The notes under the pieces were generated by a model, which saw only the letters and a list, made by a program, of their open reading frames with translations, had not been told where the DNA came from and searched no databases. From Streptomyces sp. NRRL F-6131 (lineage in GTDB: Bacteria; Actinomycetota; Actinomycetes; Streptomycetales; Streptomycetaceae), in assembly GCA_000719695.1 (NCBI GenBank), contig JOHN01000111.1:1-13278 (forward strand): a DNA stretch of 13,278 nt, in the 5' to 3' direction. Shown here in pieces: positions 6,412-13,278 of this stretch (position 1 is the stretch's first letter; each line of letters starts with the position of its first letter). The translations under genes and the position numbers were made by a program.

Positions 6412-7718
6412 CGGCGGTCTCCCTTCACCGCGCCGGCGGCCACCGCGTCGGCGAGCCGGCGCCAGGCCGGGTGGCGGCGCAGTCGGCGGCGCACCTGGGC
6501 GGGCACCGCGCCGCGCCAGAGCTGCTGCACCAGGGTGGGCGACGGCGGCCCGGAGTCCCCGCCGGCCGACGGCTGCTCCCCCGACGGATCTTGCATCAAC
6601 GGCTCTTCCACCAGCGGTTCCTCCCCCAGCAGGAACAGTTCGTCCGCGAGCCCCGCCGCGCCGTCCCGGAACACCCGGTAGCCCGCGTACCGCCGACGGA
6701 CCCCGTCCGCGCCGGTCTCGGTCACGACCGGCGGTGCACCGTGCTCCGCCTCGTCCCCGATCAGCTCGTACAGCGCGTCGTACCGCCCGGTGGCGGCCAG
6801 CTCCAGCCGCACCCGGTCGGGCACGGCGAGCCGGTGGTACACCGCGCGGGCGTCGAACTGCCGGACGAGTTCGCCGACCCCGGCGCAGACCTCCTCCCGC
6901 AACGGGGCGTCGAGGGTCAGCAGGTCGGCCCGGAGCAGCTGCGGCACCTCCCACCCGAAGTGCCGGGCCTTGATCGCGTCCAGCTGCCCGCCGGGGGCGG
7001 CCAGCTCGGCGGCCACCCACTGCACCGCCGCGACGCCCCGGACCCGGTCCAGCGCACCGGCCCGCTGGGTGACGTTGCCGCGGTCCTCGCGCAGCACCAG
7101 GAAGTAGTGGTCGTAGTCGGCGAGGACGGAGATCCGGCGGGCCCGCAGGCAGGCGGCGAGGGTGAAGGGCTGGTCGGAGTAGACCTTGAGCTCCTCCTTG
7201 CGCGCCAGGTTGTGCCGCCGGATCAGGTCGAGCCGGAACAGCTTGGTGTCGGCGAGCGCCCAGGCCAGCGCGGAGTCCTCGAAACCGACCGAGGCGGCGG
7301 TGGTGTCGAAGATGCCCTGCGGGACCAGCCGCCCGTTGACCCCGACCTGCTTGGGGATCAGGACGTCCGACCGCCAGGCGTCGGCGGAGGTCACCATCCG
7401 CTCCAGCGCCTCGTCGCCGAGCCAGTCGTCGGCGCCGAGGAAGAGCACGTACCGGCCGCGGGCGAGCGCCAGACCGCGGTTGGTCGGGGCGGCCGGGCCG
7501 CCGGAGTTGGCCTGGTGGACGACGTGGAACAGGCCGGGGTGGCGGGCCGCGTAGCGGTCGAGCAGTTCGCCGCCGCCGTCCGTGGAGCCGTCGTCGACCG
7601 CGACCACCTCCATGCGCGCGTGCCCGACCGTCTGCCGGACCAGCGAATCCAGGCAGGCGGTCAGGTACGGCATGGTGTTGTAGACCGCGATCACCACGGT
7701 CACGTCGGGTACGGTCAT
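6408..7718 (-). CDS. Family 2 glycosyltransferase, TarS/TarP-like
   Basis: This 436-residue protein has a GT-A fold at residues 1-210: VVIAVYN (8-14), DDGSTDG (42-48), NSGGPAAPTNRG (71-82), LFLGADDW (92-99), GVNGRLVPQ (126-134), and SDQPF (181-185). The order NSGGP, GVNGR.VPQ, TK.FR and DQ.F closely follows Staphylococcus TarS/TarP, which add GlcNAc to poly(ribitol phosphate). D182 would be the general base. The usual metal-binding DxD reads GAD, so its first aspartate is missing. The C-terminal 210 residues are less conserved and include an acidic Glu/Pro-rich stretch (about 364-396). No membrane segment is seen. Start: the ATG at 7718 has GGAGG ten bases upstream. It is coupled to the downstream dehydrogenase, so it probably uses or works alongside its product in wall glycopolymer decoration. 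The acceptor is unknown. Confidence 0.88.
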   Translation of the reverse strand: MTVPDVTVVIAVYNTMPYLTACLDSLVRQTVGHARMEVVAVDDGSTDGGGELLDRYAARHPGLFHVVHQANSGGPAAPTNRGLALARGRYVLFLGADDWLGDEALERMVTSADAWRSDVLIPKQVGVNGRLVPQGIFDTTAASVGFEDSALAWALADTKLFRLDLIRRHNLARKEELKVYSDQPFTLAACLRARRISVLADYDHYFLVLREDRGNVTQRAGALDRVRGVAAVQWVAAELAAPGGQLDAIKARHFGWEVPQLLRADLLTLDAPLREEVCAGVGELVRQFDARAVYHRLAVPDRVRLELAATGRYDALYELIGDEAEHGAPPVVTETGADGVRRRYAGYRVFRDGAAGLADELFLLGEEPLVEEPLMQDPSGEQPSAGGDSGPPSPTLVQQLWRGAVPAQVRRRLRRHPAWRRLADAVAAGAVKGDRR

Positions 7719-7828
7719 CGGGCGCTGCCCTCCGGTGCGCGGGTCGCCGAACGGTTTCCGCCCGGCCGGGCGCGCCCTCCGCGGAGCGGGTGGGGCGGCG
7801 CGTCGCCGAGCGACGAAAGGTCAACTCG

Positions 7829-7894
7829 GCGGCGCGCCGCGGGGTCACGTGCACCACCCGCACGAGCGAGCCGGATCGAACGCCCGGCCGGGCG
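7829..7894 (-). other. Gap between ABC operon and glycosyltransferase: two GC palindromes
   Basis: The 184-base gap (7719-7902) holds a 14-bp palindrome CGCCCGGCCGGGCG at 7881-7894, eight bases behind the ATPase stop. That is a possible weak terminator (5-bp stem, GGCC loop). A second palindrome, GCGGCGCGCCGC, lies at 7829-7840. Between the latter and the glycosyltransferase the minus strand has a -35-like TTGACC (plus 7819-7824), but no recognisable -10 at 16-18 bases. Whether the exporter and sugar genes share one transcript is therefore open. Confidence 0.35.
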
Positions 7895-7902
7895 GCGCAC
7901 GC

Positions 7903-8862
7903 TCAGCCGATGGCGACCTCGGCGTACATCCGGGCGATCACGTCCTCGATCGCCGGCTCCCGCACCGACAGGTCGACCAGCGGGTAGCGGGCGGCGACGG
8001 CGGCCACCACCGGGGCGGCGCTCTGCTGCGCGGGGAAGGCCAGCCACTGGCGCGGGCCCTCGACCCGGACCACCCGGGCGCCGGGCACCTCGATCGGCGG
8101 GTGGGTCCCGGCCAGGTCGACGACCAGGGTCCGCTCGCTGTCGCCGACCGCGTGCAGACCCTCCAGCCCGCCGTCGTACACCACCCGGCCGTGGTCGATC
8201 ACCATGACCCGGTCGCAGAGCTGCTCGATGTCGGTGAGGTCGTGGGTGGTGAGCAGCACGGTGGTGCCGCGCTCGCGGTTGACCTCGCGCAGGAACTCCC
8301 GCACCTTGCCCTTGCTGACCACGTCCAGGCCGATGGTCGGCTCGTCGAGGTACAGCACCCGCGGGTCGTGCAGCAGGGCGGCGGCGAGGTCGCCGCGCAT
8401 CCGCTGGCCGAGCGAGAGCTGGCGGACGGGCGTGTCGAGCAGCGCGCCCAGGTCGAGCAGGTCGACGCAGCGTTCCAGGTTGGCGCGATATCGGTGGTCG
8501 GGGATCCGGTAGAGCCGGCGGGCCAGTTCGTAGGAGTCCCGCAGCGGGAGGTCCCACCAGAGGGTGGTGCGCTGGCCGAAGACGACGCCGATCCGCCGGG
8601 CGAGGGCGACGCGTTCGCGGGCCGGGTCGACGCCGGCGACCCGCAGCCGCCCGGCGGTGGGGACGAGGATGCCGGTGAGCATCTTGATGGTGGTGGACTT
8701 GCCGGCGCCGTTGGGGCCGATGTAGCCGACGCACTCGCCGGCCTCGACGGTGAAGGTCAGGCCGTCGACGGCGCGCACCTCGCGCTTCTCCCGCCGCAGC
8801 CGGCCGGTCTTGGCGCGGACGGTGAAGGTGCGGCGGACGTCGTCGAGTTCGATCAGTGCCAT
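7903..8862 (-). CDS. ABC-2 transporter ATP-binding protein (COG4586-like)
   Basis: This 319-residue nucleotide-binding subunit couples ATP hydrolysis to transport. All motifs are intact: Walker A GPNGAGKST (49-57), Q-loop Q97 in FGQRTTLWWDLP, signature LSLGQRMRGD (149-158), Walker B VLYLDEPTIGLD (169-180), and H-loop TTHD (H207). The basic insert RAKTGRLRREKREVRAV before Walker A and the FGQRTTLWW Q-loop are features of the COG4586 subfamily, which pairs with the two permease types found here. Residues from about 240 form a small C-terminal domain. Start: the ATG at 8862 has GAGGA about seven bases upstream. It is the last gene of the transporter operon, 29 bases after the second permease. 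The substrate is unknown; export of a surface glycan, lipid or toxic compound is possible. Confidence 0.93.
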   Translation of the reverse strand: MALIELDDVRRTFTVRAKTGRLRREKREVRAVDGLTFTVEAGECVGYIGPNGAGKSTTIKMLTGILVPTAGRLRVAGVDPARERVALARRIGVVFGQRTTLWWDLPLRDSYELARRLYRIPDHRYRANLERCVDLLDLGALLDTPVRQLSLGQRMRGDLAAALLHDPRVLYLDEPTIGLDVVSKGKVREFLREVNRERGTTVLLTTHDLTDIEQLCDRVMVIDHGRVVYDGGLEGLHAVGDSERTLVVDLAGTHPPIEVPGARVVRVEGPRQWLAFPAQQSAAPVVAAVAARYPLVDLSVREPAIEDVIARMYAEVAIG

Positions 8863-8891
8863 GGTGCTTCCTCAGGGTCGGGGGGAGGGGG

Positions 8892-9764
8892 TCAGCCGCC
8901 GGCGCCGCGGTAGGCGCGCAGTCCGGCGCGCCAGGCCAGGCCGGCCGCGGCCAGGGAGAGGACGGCGGCGAGCGGCGAGGCGTACTGGAACGCGGCGGGC
9001 AGGCCCAGCGGGTCGGGCCGGTCGAGGATCCGCAGCGCGGGCAGCCAGTTGACGAAGGCCAGCGGCACGCCGAAGACGGTGCCGGCGACCAGTTCCTTGG
9101 CGAACACGGTCGGCGGGTACTGCAGCACGGTCGCGCCGCCGTAGGTGAAGGAGTTCTGCAGCTCCTTGGCCTCGCCCCACCAGAACTGGAGGCTGGCGAA
9201 GCCGATGAAGACCGCGGCGAAGATGAGGGTGCCGCAGACCACCAGGACGGGCAGCAGCAGGACCCGGTCCCAGGTCCAGCGGACGTCCAGCACGGCCAGC
9301 GACCAGAGCAGCACGGCCACCGCCTGGGCGGGCCGGCCGAGCCGGCGCAGCGAGAACCGCTCGGCGCAGAGCTGGGCGAGCGCGGGGGCGGGCCGGACCA
9401 GCATGATGTCGAGCGTGCCGGTGCGGATCCGCTCGCCGAGGGCGTCGATCGAGCCGACGAAGAGGTTCGCCAGGCCGAGCGCCAGCGCCGAGGTGCCGTA
9501 GAGGAAACCGAGCTCGGGCAGGGTCCAGCCGCCGAGCGTGTCGGTGTGCCGGAACATCAGGACGACCACCACGAAGTCGAGGAAGGTGACCACGACGTTG
9601 GCGCAGAGCATCATCACGAACGACGCCCGGTAGGACATGATCGCCCTGGTCCACATGGCGGCGGCGAGCCACCAGGAGCGCACCGCCCACGCCGTCCGGG
9701 CGACGGGCGACTCACGGGTGACGGCGGTGTGCGGCGCCCGGGTCACGACGGCCTGGTCAGCCAC
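8892..9764 (-). CDS. ABC-2 family permease (COG3694-like)
   Basis: This is a 290-residue integral membrane protein. A cytoplasmic tail of about 45 residues leads into roughly six hydrophobic segments, at about 47-70, 84-106, 144-160, 168-193, 222-242 and 262-280. The cytoplasmic motif ERIRTGTLDIMLVRP (111-125) matches the comparable motif in its partner permease and marks the ABC-2 type fold. It should form the second half of a heterodimeric transport channel with the upstream permease. Start: the GTG at 9764 overlaps the end of the upstream permease by 8 bp, pointing to translational coupling. Two permeases of different sequence followed by one ATPase is the common order for this uncharacterised transporter type. 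Confidence 0.92.
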   Translation of the reverse strand: MADQAVVTRAPHTAVTRESPVARTAWAVRSWWLAAAMWTRAIMSYRASFVMMLCANVVVTFLDFVVVVLMFRHTDTLGGWTLPELGFLYGTSALALGLANLFVGSIDALGERIRTGTLDIMLVRPAPALAQLCAERFSLRRLGRPAQAVAVLLWSLAVLDVRWTWDRVLLLPVLVVCGTLIFAAVFIGFASLQFWWGEAKELQNSFTYGGATVLQYPPTVFAKELVAGTVFGVPLAFVNWLPALRILDRPDPLGLPAAFQYASPLAAVLSLAAAGLAWRAGLRAYRGAGG

Positions 9765-10719
9765 CCTGGACCACCACCTTGCGGGTCGCCAGCAGCTGGA
9801 GCAGGCGGCCGGCGGCGAGCAGGACGACGGCCCAGGCGAGCTGGAAGCCGAGCGCGCCGAGCAGTCCGGTGCCGGTGGCGCGCTCCAGGAAGACGTCGGT
9901 GGGCACCTTGACCAGGGCCGCCCAGGGCAGCAGCGGGGCGAGTTCGCCGAGCCACCCGGGGAAGAGCGCGAGCGGCAGCAGCATGCCGGAGAAGAACATC
10001 GAGACCACCAGCGTCACCGAGCGCACGCCCTCCGAGTCCTGCAGCCAGAAGCCGGTGAGCGAGACGAGGAAGCGCACCCCGAAGCTGACCACCACCGCGA
10101 GCAGGGTGGCGAGCAGGAACACCACCCAGGTCAGCGGGTGTTCGGGCAGCCGGACGCGGAAGACCAGGGCGCCGACCAGCACCGGCGGCACGCCCCGGGC
10201 GAGCAGGTGGAAGCCGGCCCGGCCGAGGTCGGTGGCCAGCCACCAGCCCTGGAAGTCCACCGGGCGGTAGAGGTCGATGGCGATGTCGCCGCTGCGGAAC
10301 CGTTCCTGGACGTCGTCCTGGAAGCCGCCGCCCATGACGGCGACGGTGACCAGCAGCCCCTGGCTGACCCAGATGTAGGTGACGGCGGTGACCTCGTCGT
10401 AGCCGCCGAGGCCGGGGCGGGCGTGCCAGAGGGCGAGGAAGGTGGAGGCGAGGATGAAGCCGAAGACGGTGTTGGTGAAGGCGCCGGCCAGACTGGCGGC
10501 CCGGTAGGTGGAGAAGCGCCGGAACGCGCCGCGGACGACGGCCGCGTAGAGGCGCAGCGCGTCCGTCGCCTGCGGCACGGCACCCGGACGCGGCACGGCG
10601 TCCGGGTGCGGGGCGGCGTCCGGGTGCGGGGCGGTGCCCGGGTGCGGGGCGGTGCCCGGGTGCCGGGCACCGGGTGCGTCGCCGGTGGGATCAGGGGGGT
10701 GGAGCTCAGCCTTCTGCAT
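9757..10719 (-). CDS. ABC-2 family permease (COG4587-like) with proline-rich N-terminal repeat
   Basis: The protein is 320 residues. The first 55 residues are hydrophilic and presumably cytoplasmic. They include five tandem copies of a six-residue unit, (H/R)P(G/D)(T/A)(A/V)P, at 20-49. The membrane domain follows with about six segments (75-95, 112-132, 172-188, 196-220, 232-254, 286-306) and the cytoplasmic motif ERFRSGDIAIDLYRPVD (139-155), equivalent to that in the partner permease. Start: the ATG at 10719 has a near-perfect AAGGAG five bases upstream, making it one of the strongest ribosome binding sites in the window. It is the first gene of the three-gene transporter operon, divergent from the PBP gene. 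The repeat is not a usual family feature and is probably a lineage-specific extension. Confidence 0.92.
   Translation of the reverse strand: MQKAELHPPDPTGDAPGARHPGTAPHPGTAPHPDAAPHPDAVPRPGAVPQATDALRLYAAVVRGAFRRFSTYRAASLAGAFTNTVFGFILASTFLALWHARPGLGGYDEVTAVTYIWVSQGLLVTVAVMGGGFQDDVQERFRSGDIAIDLYRPVDFQGWWLATDLGRAGFHLLARGVPPVLVGALVFRVRLPEHPLTWVVFLLATLLAVVVSFGVRFLVSLTGFWLQDSEGVRSVTLVVSMFFSGMLLPLALFPGWLGELAPLLPWAALVKVPTDVFLERATGTGLLGALGFQLAWAVVLLAAGRLLQLLATRKVVVQGG
10573..10662 (-). repeat. Five 18-bp tandem repeats inside the permease gene
   Basis: Five contiguous 18-bp units, in frame, encode HPGTAP, HPGTAP, HPDAAP, HPDAVP and RPGAVP. On the plus strand the unit reads close to CGGGTGCGGGGCGGTGCC, and the copies nearest the gene start are the most alike. 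Unit length equals six codons, so copy-number change keeps the frame. This is a coding minisatellite in the cytoplasmic N-terminus. Confidence 0.85.
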
Positions 10720-10724
10720 ATTGT

Positions 10725-10738
10725 CTCCTTGTCGACAA
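10725..10738 (-). promoter_or_regulatory. Transporter operon ribosome binding site with overlapping TTGTCGACAA palindrome
   Basis: The ribosome binding site AAGGAG (plus 10725-10730) overlaps by two bases a perfect 10-bp palindrome TTGTCGACAA (10729-10738). A GACAAT half follows between the ribosome binding site and the ATG, giving TTGTC and GACAA halves around the site. A repressor bound here could block the operon, but no regulator gene is next to it. The rest of the 261-base divergent gap (10720-10980) shows no clear minus-strand promoter. Confidence 0.35.
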
Positions 10739-10968
10739 ATAGCGGCACAGGGAAGCCCCTGCCGCGGGAGCGCATGCCGGACCGGCTCCGACCGCCGACC
10801 CCGGGGGGTGCCGGGCCTGGCGGGCGGAGCTGCACCGGGCCGGAGCCCGAAGTGGGTGCGCTATGTCGTTTGCACCTTTCACCGTACCGCCGCGACATCC
10901 GGGGCGCACCCGGTTTTTCACCCGTCGGACCGACCCCGCCCCACCGCCTGATCCGCTGTCAAATAGCA

Positions 10969-10980
10969 CATAATCTCGGC
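10969..10980 (+). promoter_or_regulatory. Candidate -10 element for a leaderless PBP transcript
   Basis: CATAAT at 10969-10974 is the best -10-like hexamer in the gap and lies in an unusually A/T-rich patch. Transcription normally starts 6-7 bases downstream, which falls exactly on the ATG at 10981. No Shine-Dalgarno precedes that ATG, so a leaderless mRNA, common in actinobacteria, fits. No consensus -35 is visible at 16-18 bases. Confidence 0.45.
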
Positions 10981-13278
10981 ATGACCTTGAGCACCCGCAG
11001 CCGGGCCAGACGGGCCGCCCGCCGCGAGGCGCGCCGCGCCCTGCCGTTCCGGCGGCGGCTGCTGCCCACCTGGCGGGTCTCGCTCGGCGCCGTGCTCGTC
11101 GTGCTGCTGAGCGCCGTCGGCGCCTTCGCGGTGCTCTACGTCATCGTCCCGCTGCCCGACCCCAACGCCCAGGCGGTCGCGCAGAGCAACGTCTACCTCT
11201 ACGCCGACGGCGTCACCGAGATCGCCCGCACCGGCAGCGTCAACCGCACCGACGTCGCCATCGAGCGGATCCCCGTCAACACCCGGCAGGCCGTCGTCTC
11301 CGCCGAGGACCGCACCTTCTACCAGAACCGCGGCATCGACCTGAAGGGCATGGTCAGGGCCGGCTGGAACAGCCTGACCGGCAAGGGCATGCAGGGCGGC
11401 TCCACCATCACCCAGCAGTACGTCAAGAACTACTACCTCACCCAGAGCCGGACCATCGAACGCAAGGGCCGCGAACTCCTCATCGCCCTCAAGGTCGACC
11501 AGCAGCGCGACAAGGACGAGATCCTCGCCGGCTACCTCAACACCAGCTACTTCGGCCGCGGCGCCTACGGCATCCAGAGCGCCGCCCGCGCCTACTACGG
11601 CGTCGACGTCTCCGAACTCACCCTCCCGCAGAGCGCCTACCTCGCCGCCCTGCTCCAGGCACCCAGCGCCTACGACGTCAAGACCGCCACCCCCGCCAAC
11701 CGCGACCGGGCCCTCGCCCGTTGGCACTACACCCTCGACGGCATGGTCCAGCTCGGCTTCCTCAGCGCCACCGACCGCGCCGCCACCACCTTCCCCGACC
11801 CGATCGACCCCCAGCCCGCCACCGGCCTGTCCGGCCAGGCCGGCTACCTGGTCGGCGTCGCCGACGACTACCTCGTCACCAACCGCATCCTCGACTCCGC
11901 CACCCTCAAGGCCGGCGGCTGGCGCATCACCACCACCTTCGACCAGGACAAGCAGGACGCCTTCGCCCGCGCCGTCCACGACGAACTCACCGCCGAACTC
12001 GACCCCGCCGCCCGGCCCTCCACCGACACCGACGTCCGGGTCGCCGGCGCCTCCGTCGAACCCGCCACCGGCCGCGTCGTCGCCGTCTACGGCGGACCCG
12101 ACTACACGCCAAACAGCCCTACAACGACGCGCTGCGCCAGGACAACCAGATCGGCTCCACCTTCAAGCCGATCGACCTCGCCGCCGGCCTCACCTCCCCC
12201 CGCGGCAGCAGCTCCGACGGCCTCCGCATCACCACCGAGACCCGCTACGACGGCACCAGCGAACGCCCCGTCACCGACGGCCCCACCCCCTACGCGCCGC
12301 CCAACGAGGACGACGTCGACCACGGGTCCATCACCCTGCGCCAGGCCATGGTCAAGTCCGTCAACTCGGTGTACGCGCAGGAGGGCGTGGACGCCGGACT
12401 CGCCCACGTCCGGGAGACCGCCGTCCGGCTCGGCATCCCCGCCGACGTGCCCGGCATGGACCCGGCCAACACCTCGATGACCCTCGGCACCGCCACCCCC
12501 AGCGCCCTCGACCTGGCCGGCGTCTACGCCGCCCTCGCCAACCACGGCGAGGCCCACCGGCCCTGGTCGGTGGCCGGAATCGCCCGGGTCACCCCCGGCA
12601 CCGGCCCGGTCGACGTACCGACGCTGCCCGACCACCCCGGCTCCGACGCCCTCGACCGGGGCACCGCCGACGCCGTCACCGACGTCCTGCGCGACGTCGT
12701 CGGCCCGCGCGGCACCGGCGCCGCCGCCCTCGCCCTCGGCCGCCCCGCCGCCGGCAAGACCGGCACCACCGACGCCAACCTCTCCGCCTGGTTCGCCGGC
12801 TACACCCCCGAACTCGCCACCACCGTCGGCCTCTTCCGGGAGAACCCGAAGACCCACGCCAAGGAACCGCTGGCCGGCACCGCCGGCTACGCCCGGATCA
12901 ACGGCGGTGCCTTCCCCACCCGGATCTGGACCGCCTACATGGGCGACGTCCTGGACGGCACCGTCGTCCAGTCCTTCGACCTGCGGCCCACCGAGGGCAA
13001 CAACCGGCCCCTCACCGGCAGCCCGAGCGGCACCCCGACCACCCCCGCCCAGGCCTCCCCGTCCGCCACCACCACCGCCCCCGCCCCGACGTCGCCGGCG
13101 GGCGGCACCGGCGGCGGCGCGACGGCCCCCACCGCCGCGGCACCGTCCGCACCCCACCGACCCACCGGGACCACCGGGCCCTACACCCCGGCGCCGCAAC
13201 CGGAGATCACGATCATCACCCCGGAGCCGACCGCCCCCGCGGTGCCCACCGTCCCGGAACCCACCCAGTCCCAGCCCT
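10981..13278 (+). pseudogene. Class A penicillin-binding protein, frameshifted near 12109 and cut by the window edge
   Basis: This is a bifunctional peptidoglycan synthase. Numbered as if the missing base were present, it has a basic cytoplasmic tail (1-35) and a single membrane anchor (about 40-62). The GT51 transglycosylase has the catalytic EDRTFY (E109) and GGSTITQQ (139-146), plus GYLNTSYFGRGAYGIQSAA. The transpeptidase has the nucleophile motif STFK (S393), SVN (460-462) and KTGTT (593-597). A Pro/Thr/Ser/Ala-rich tail begins about residue 680 and runs off the window without a stop (about 766 residues seen). As written, one base is missing at 12106-12111, so the ATG frame ends at 12480 after 499 residues, without the transpeptidase motifs. 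Both sides are well conserved and use normal codons, so this is either a sequencing error or a very recent mutation. It is divergent from the transporter operon. Confidence 0.88.
12106..12113 (+). other. Frameshift site in the PBP gene
   Basis: The reading frame from 10981 is family-like to GGPDYT (ending 12108), and the family-like frame then resumes at AAA CAG CCC TAC AAC (12111 on), one base out of step. Adding one C to the CC at 12109-12110 would give D-Y-T-P-K-Q-P-Y-N-D and rejoin the STFK region. Loss of one base from a C run is a common sequencing or assembly error in DNA this GC-rich. Confidence 0.85.

Noticed and set aside
10957..10962. Perfect TTGACA on the minus strand as -35 for the transporter operon
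   Set aside because: Nothing resembling a -10 lies 15-19 bases downstream (the stretch is G-rich). It also lies inside the PBP promoter zone.
9637..12480. A 947-codon open frame on the plus strand that contains the PBP transglycosylase
   Set aside because: Its first 448 codons are antisense to the permease genes and have no protein-like composition. The real start is the ATG at 10981, where the basic tail and membrane anchor begin.
12102..13199. Long glycine/valine-rich minus-strand open frame opposite the PBP
   Set aside because: Low-complexity shadow of a GC-rich coding strand. The plus strand carries clear STFK, SVN and KTG motifs.

Overview
This window is high-GC actinobacterial chromosomal DNA, most likely Streptomyces or the closely related Kitasatospora. 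The signs are about 73-75% GC by eye, strong G/C at third codon positions, frequent GTG starts, GC-rich stem-loops without U-tracts after stop codons, and protein families typical of streptomycete chromosomes. I saw no integrase, transposase, tRNA, rRNA or CRISPR array. It reads as core or near-core chromosome, not a mobile island. No gap between genes exceeds 300 bases.

Layout. Ten of the eleven genes run leftward on the minus strand. From the left edge: a DUF4097-type beta-repeat protein (57-893) follows a ribbon-helix-helix (HicB-antitoxin-like) protein (994-1542). The DNA before the RHH start holds four copies of TGGCGCCA with inverted flanks, a candidate autoregulatory operator. Next are an adenosine deaminase family enzyme (1714-2802) with a 30-bp perfect palindrome as terminator, a small secreted peptidoglycan-binding-like protein (3011-3427), and a DUF445 membrane protein (3629-4924).

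The right half looks like a cell-envelope region. A WecC-type nucleotide-sugar dehydrogenase (5095-6411) is translationally coupled by an ATGA overlap to a family 2 glycosyltransferase (6408-7718) that resembles staphylococcal TarS/TarP wall-teichoic-acid glycosyltransferases. Upstream on the same strand is a three-gene ABC-2 transporter operon: two permeases (9757-10719 and 8892-9764, overlapping by 8 bp) and an ATPase (7903-8862). Divergent from it, on the plus strand, is a class A penicillin-binding protein (10981 to beyond the right edge). This gene carries a one-base frameshift near 12109 that separates the transglycosylase from the transpeptidase. All catalytic motifs remain on either side, so a sequencing error is at least as likely as a real mutation.

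Working together. The dehydrogenase plus glycosyltransferase plausibly make and transfer, or modify with, an N-acetylhexosaminuronic-type sugar on a surface glycopolymer. The adjacent ABC-2 exporter and PBP fit an envelope theme, but nothing in the sequence proves a joint pathway. The most distinctive regulatory signal is the octamer cluster in front of the RHH gene.
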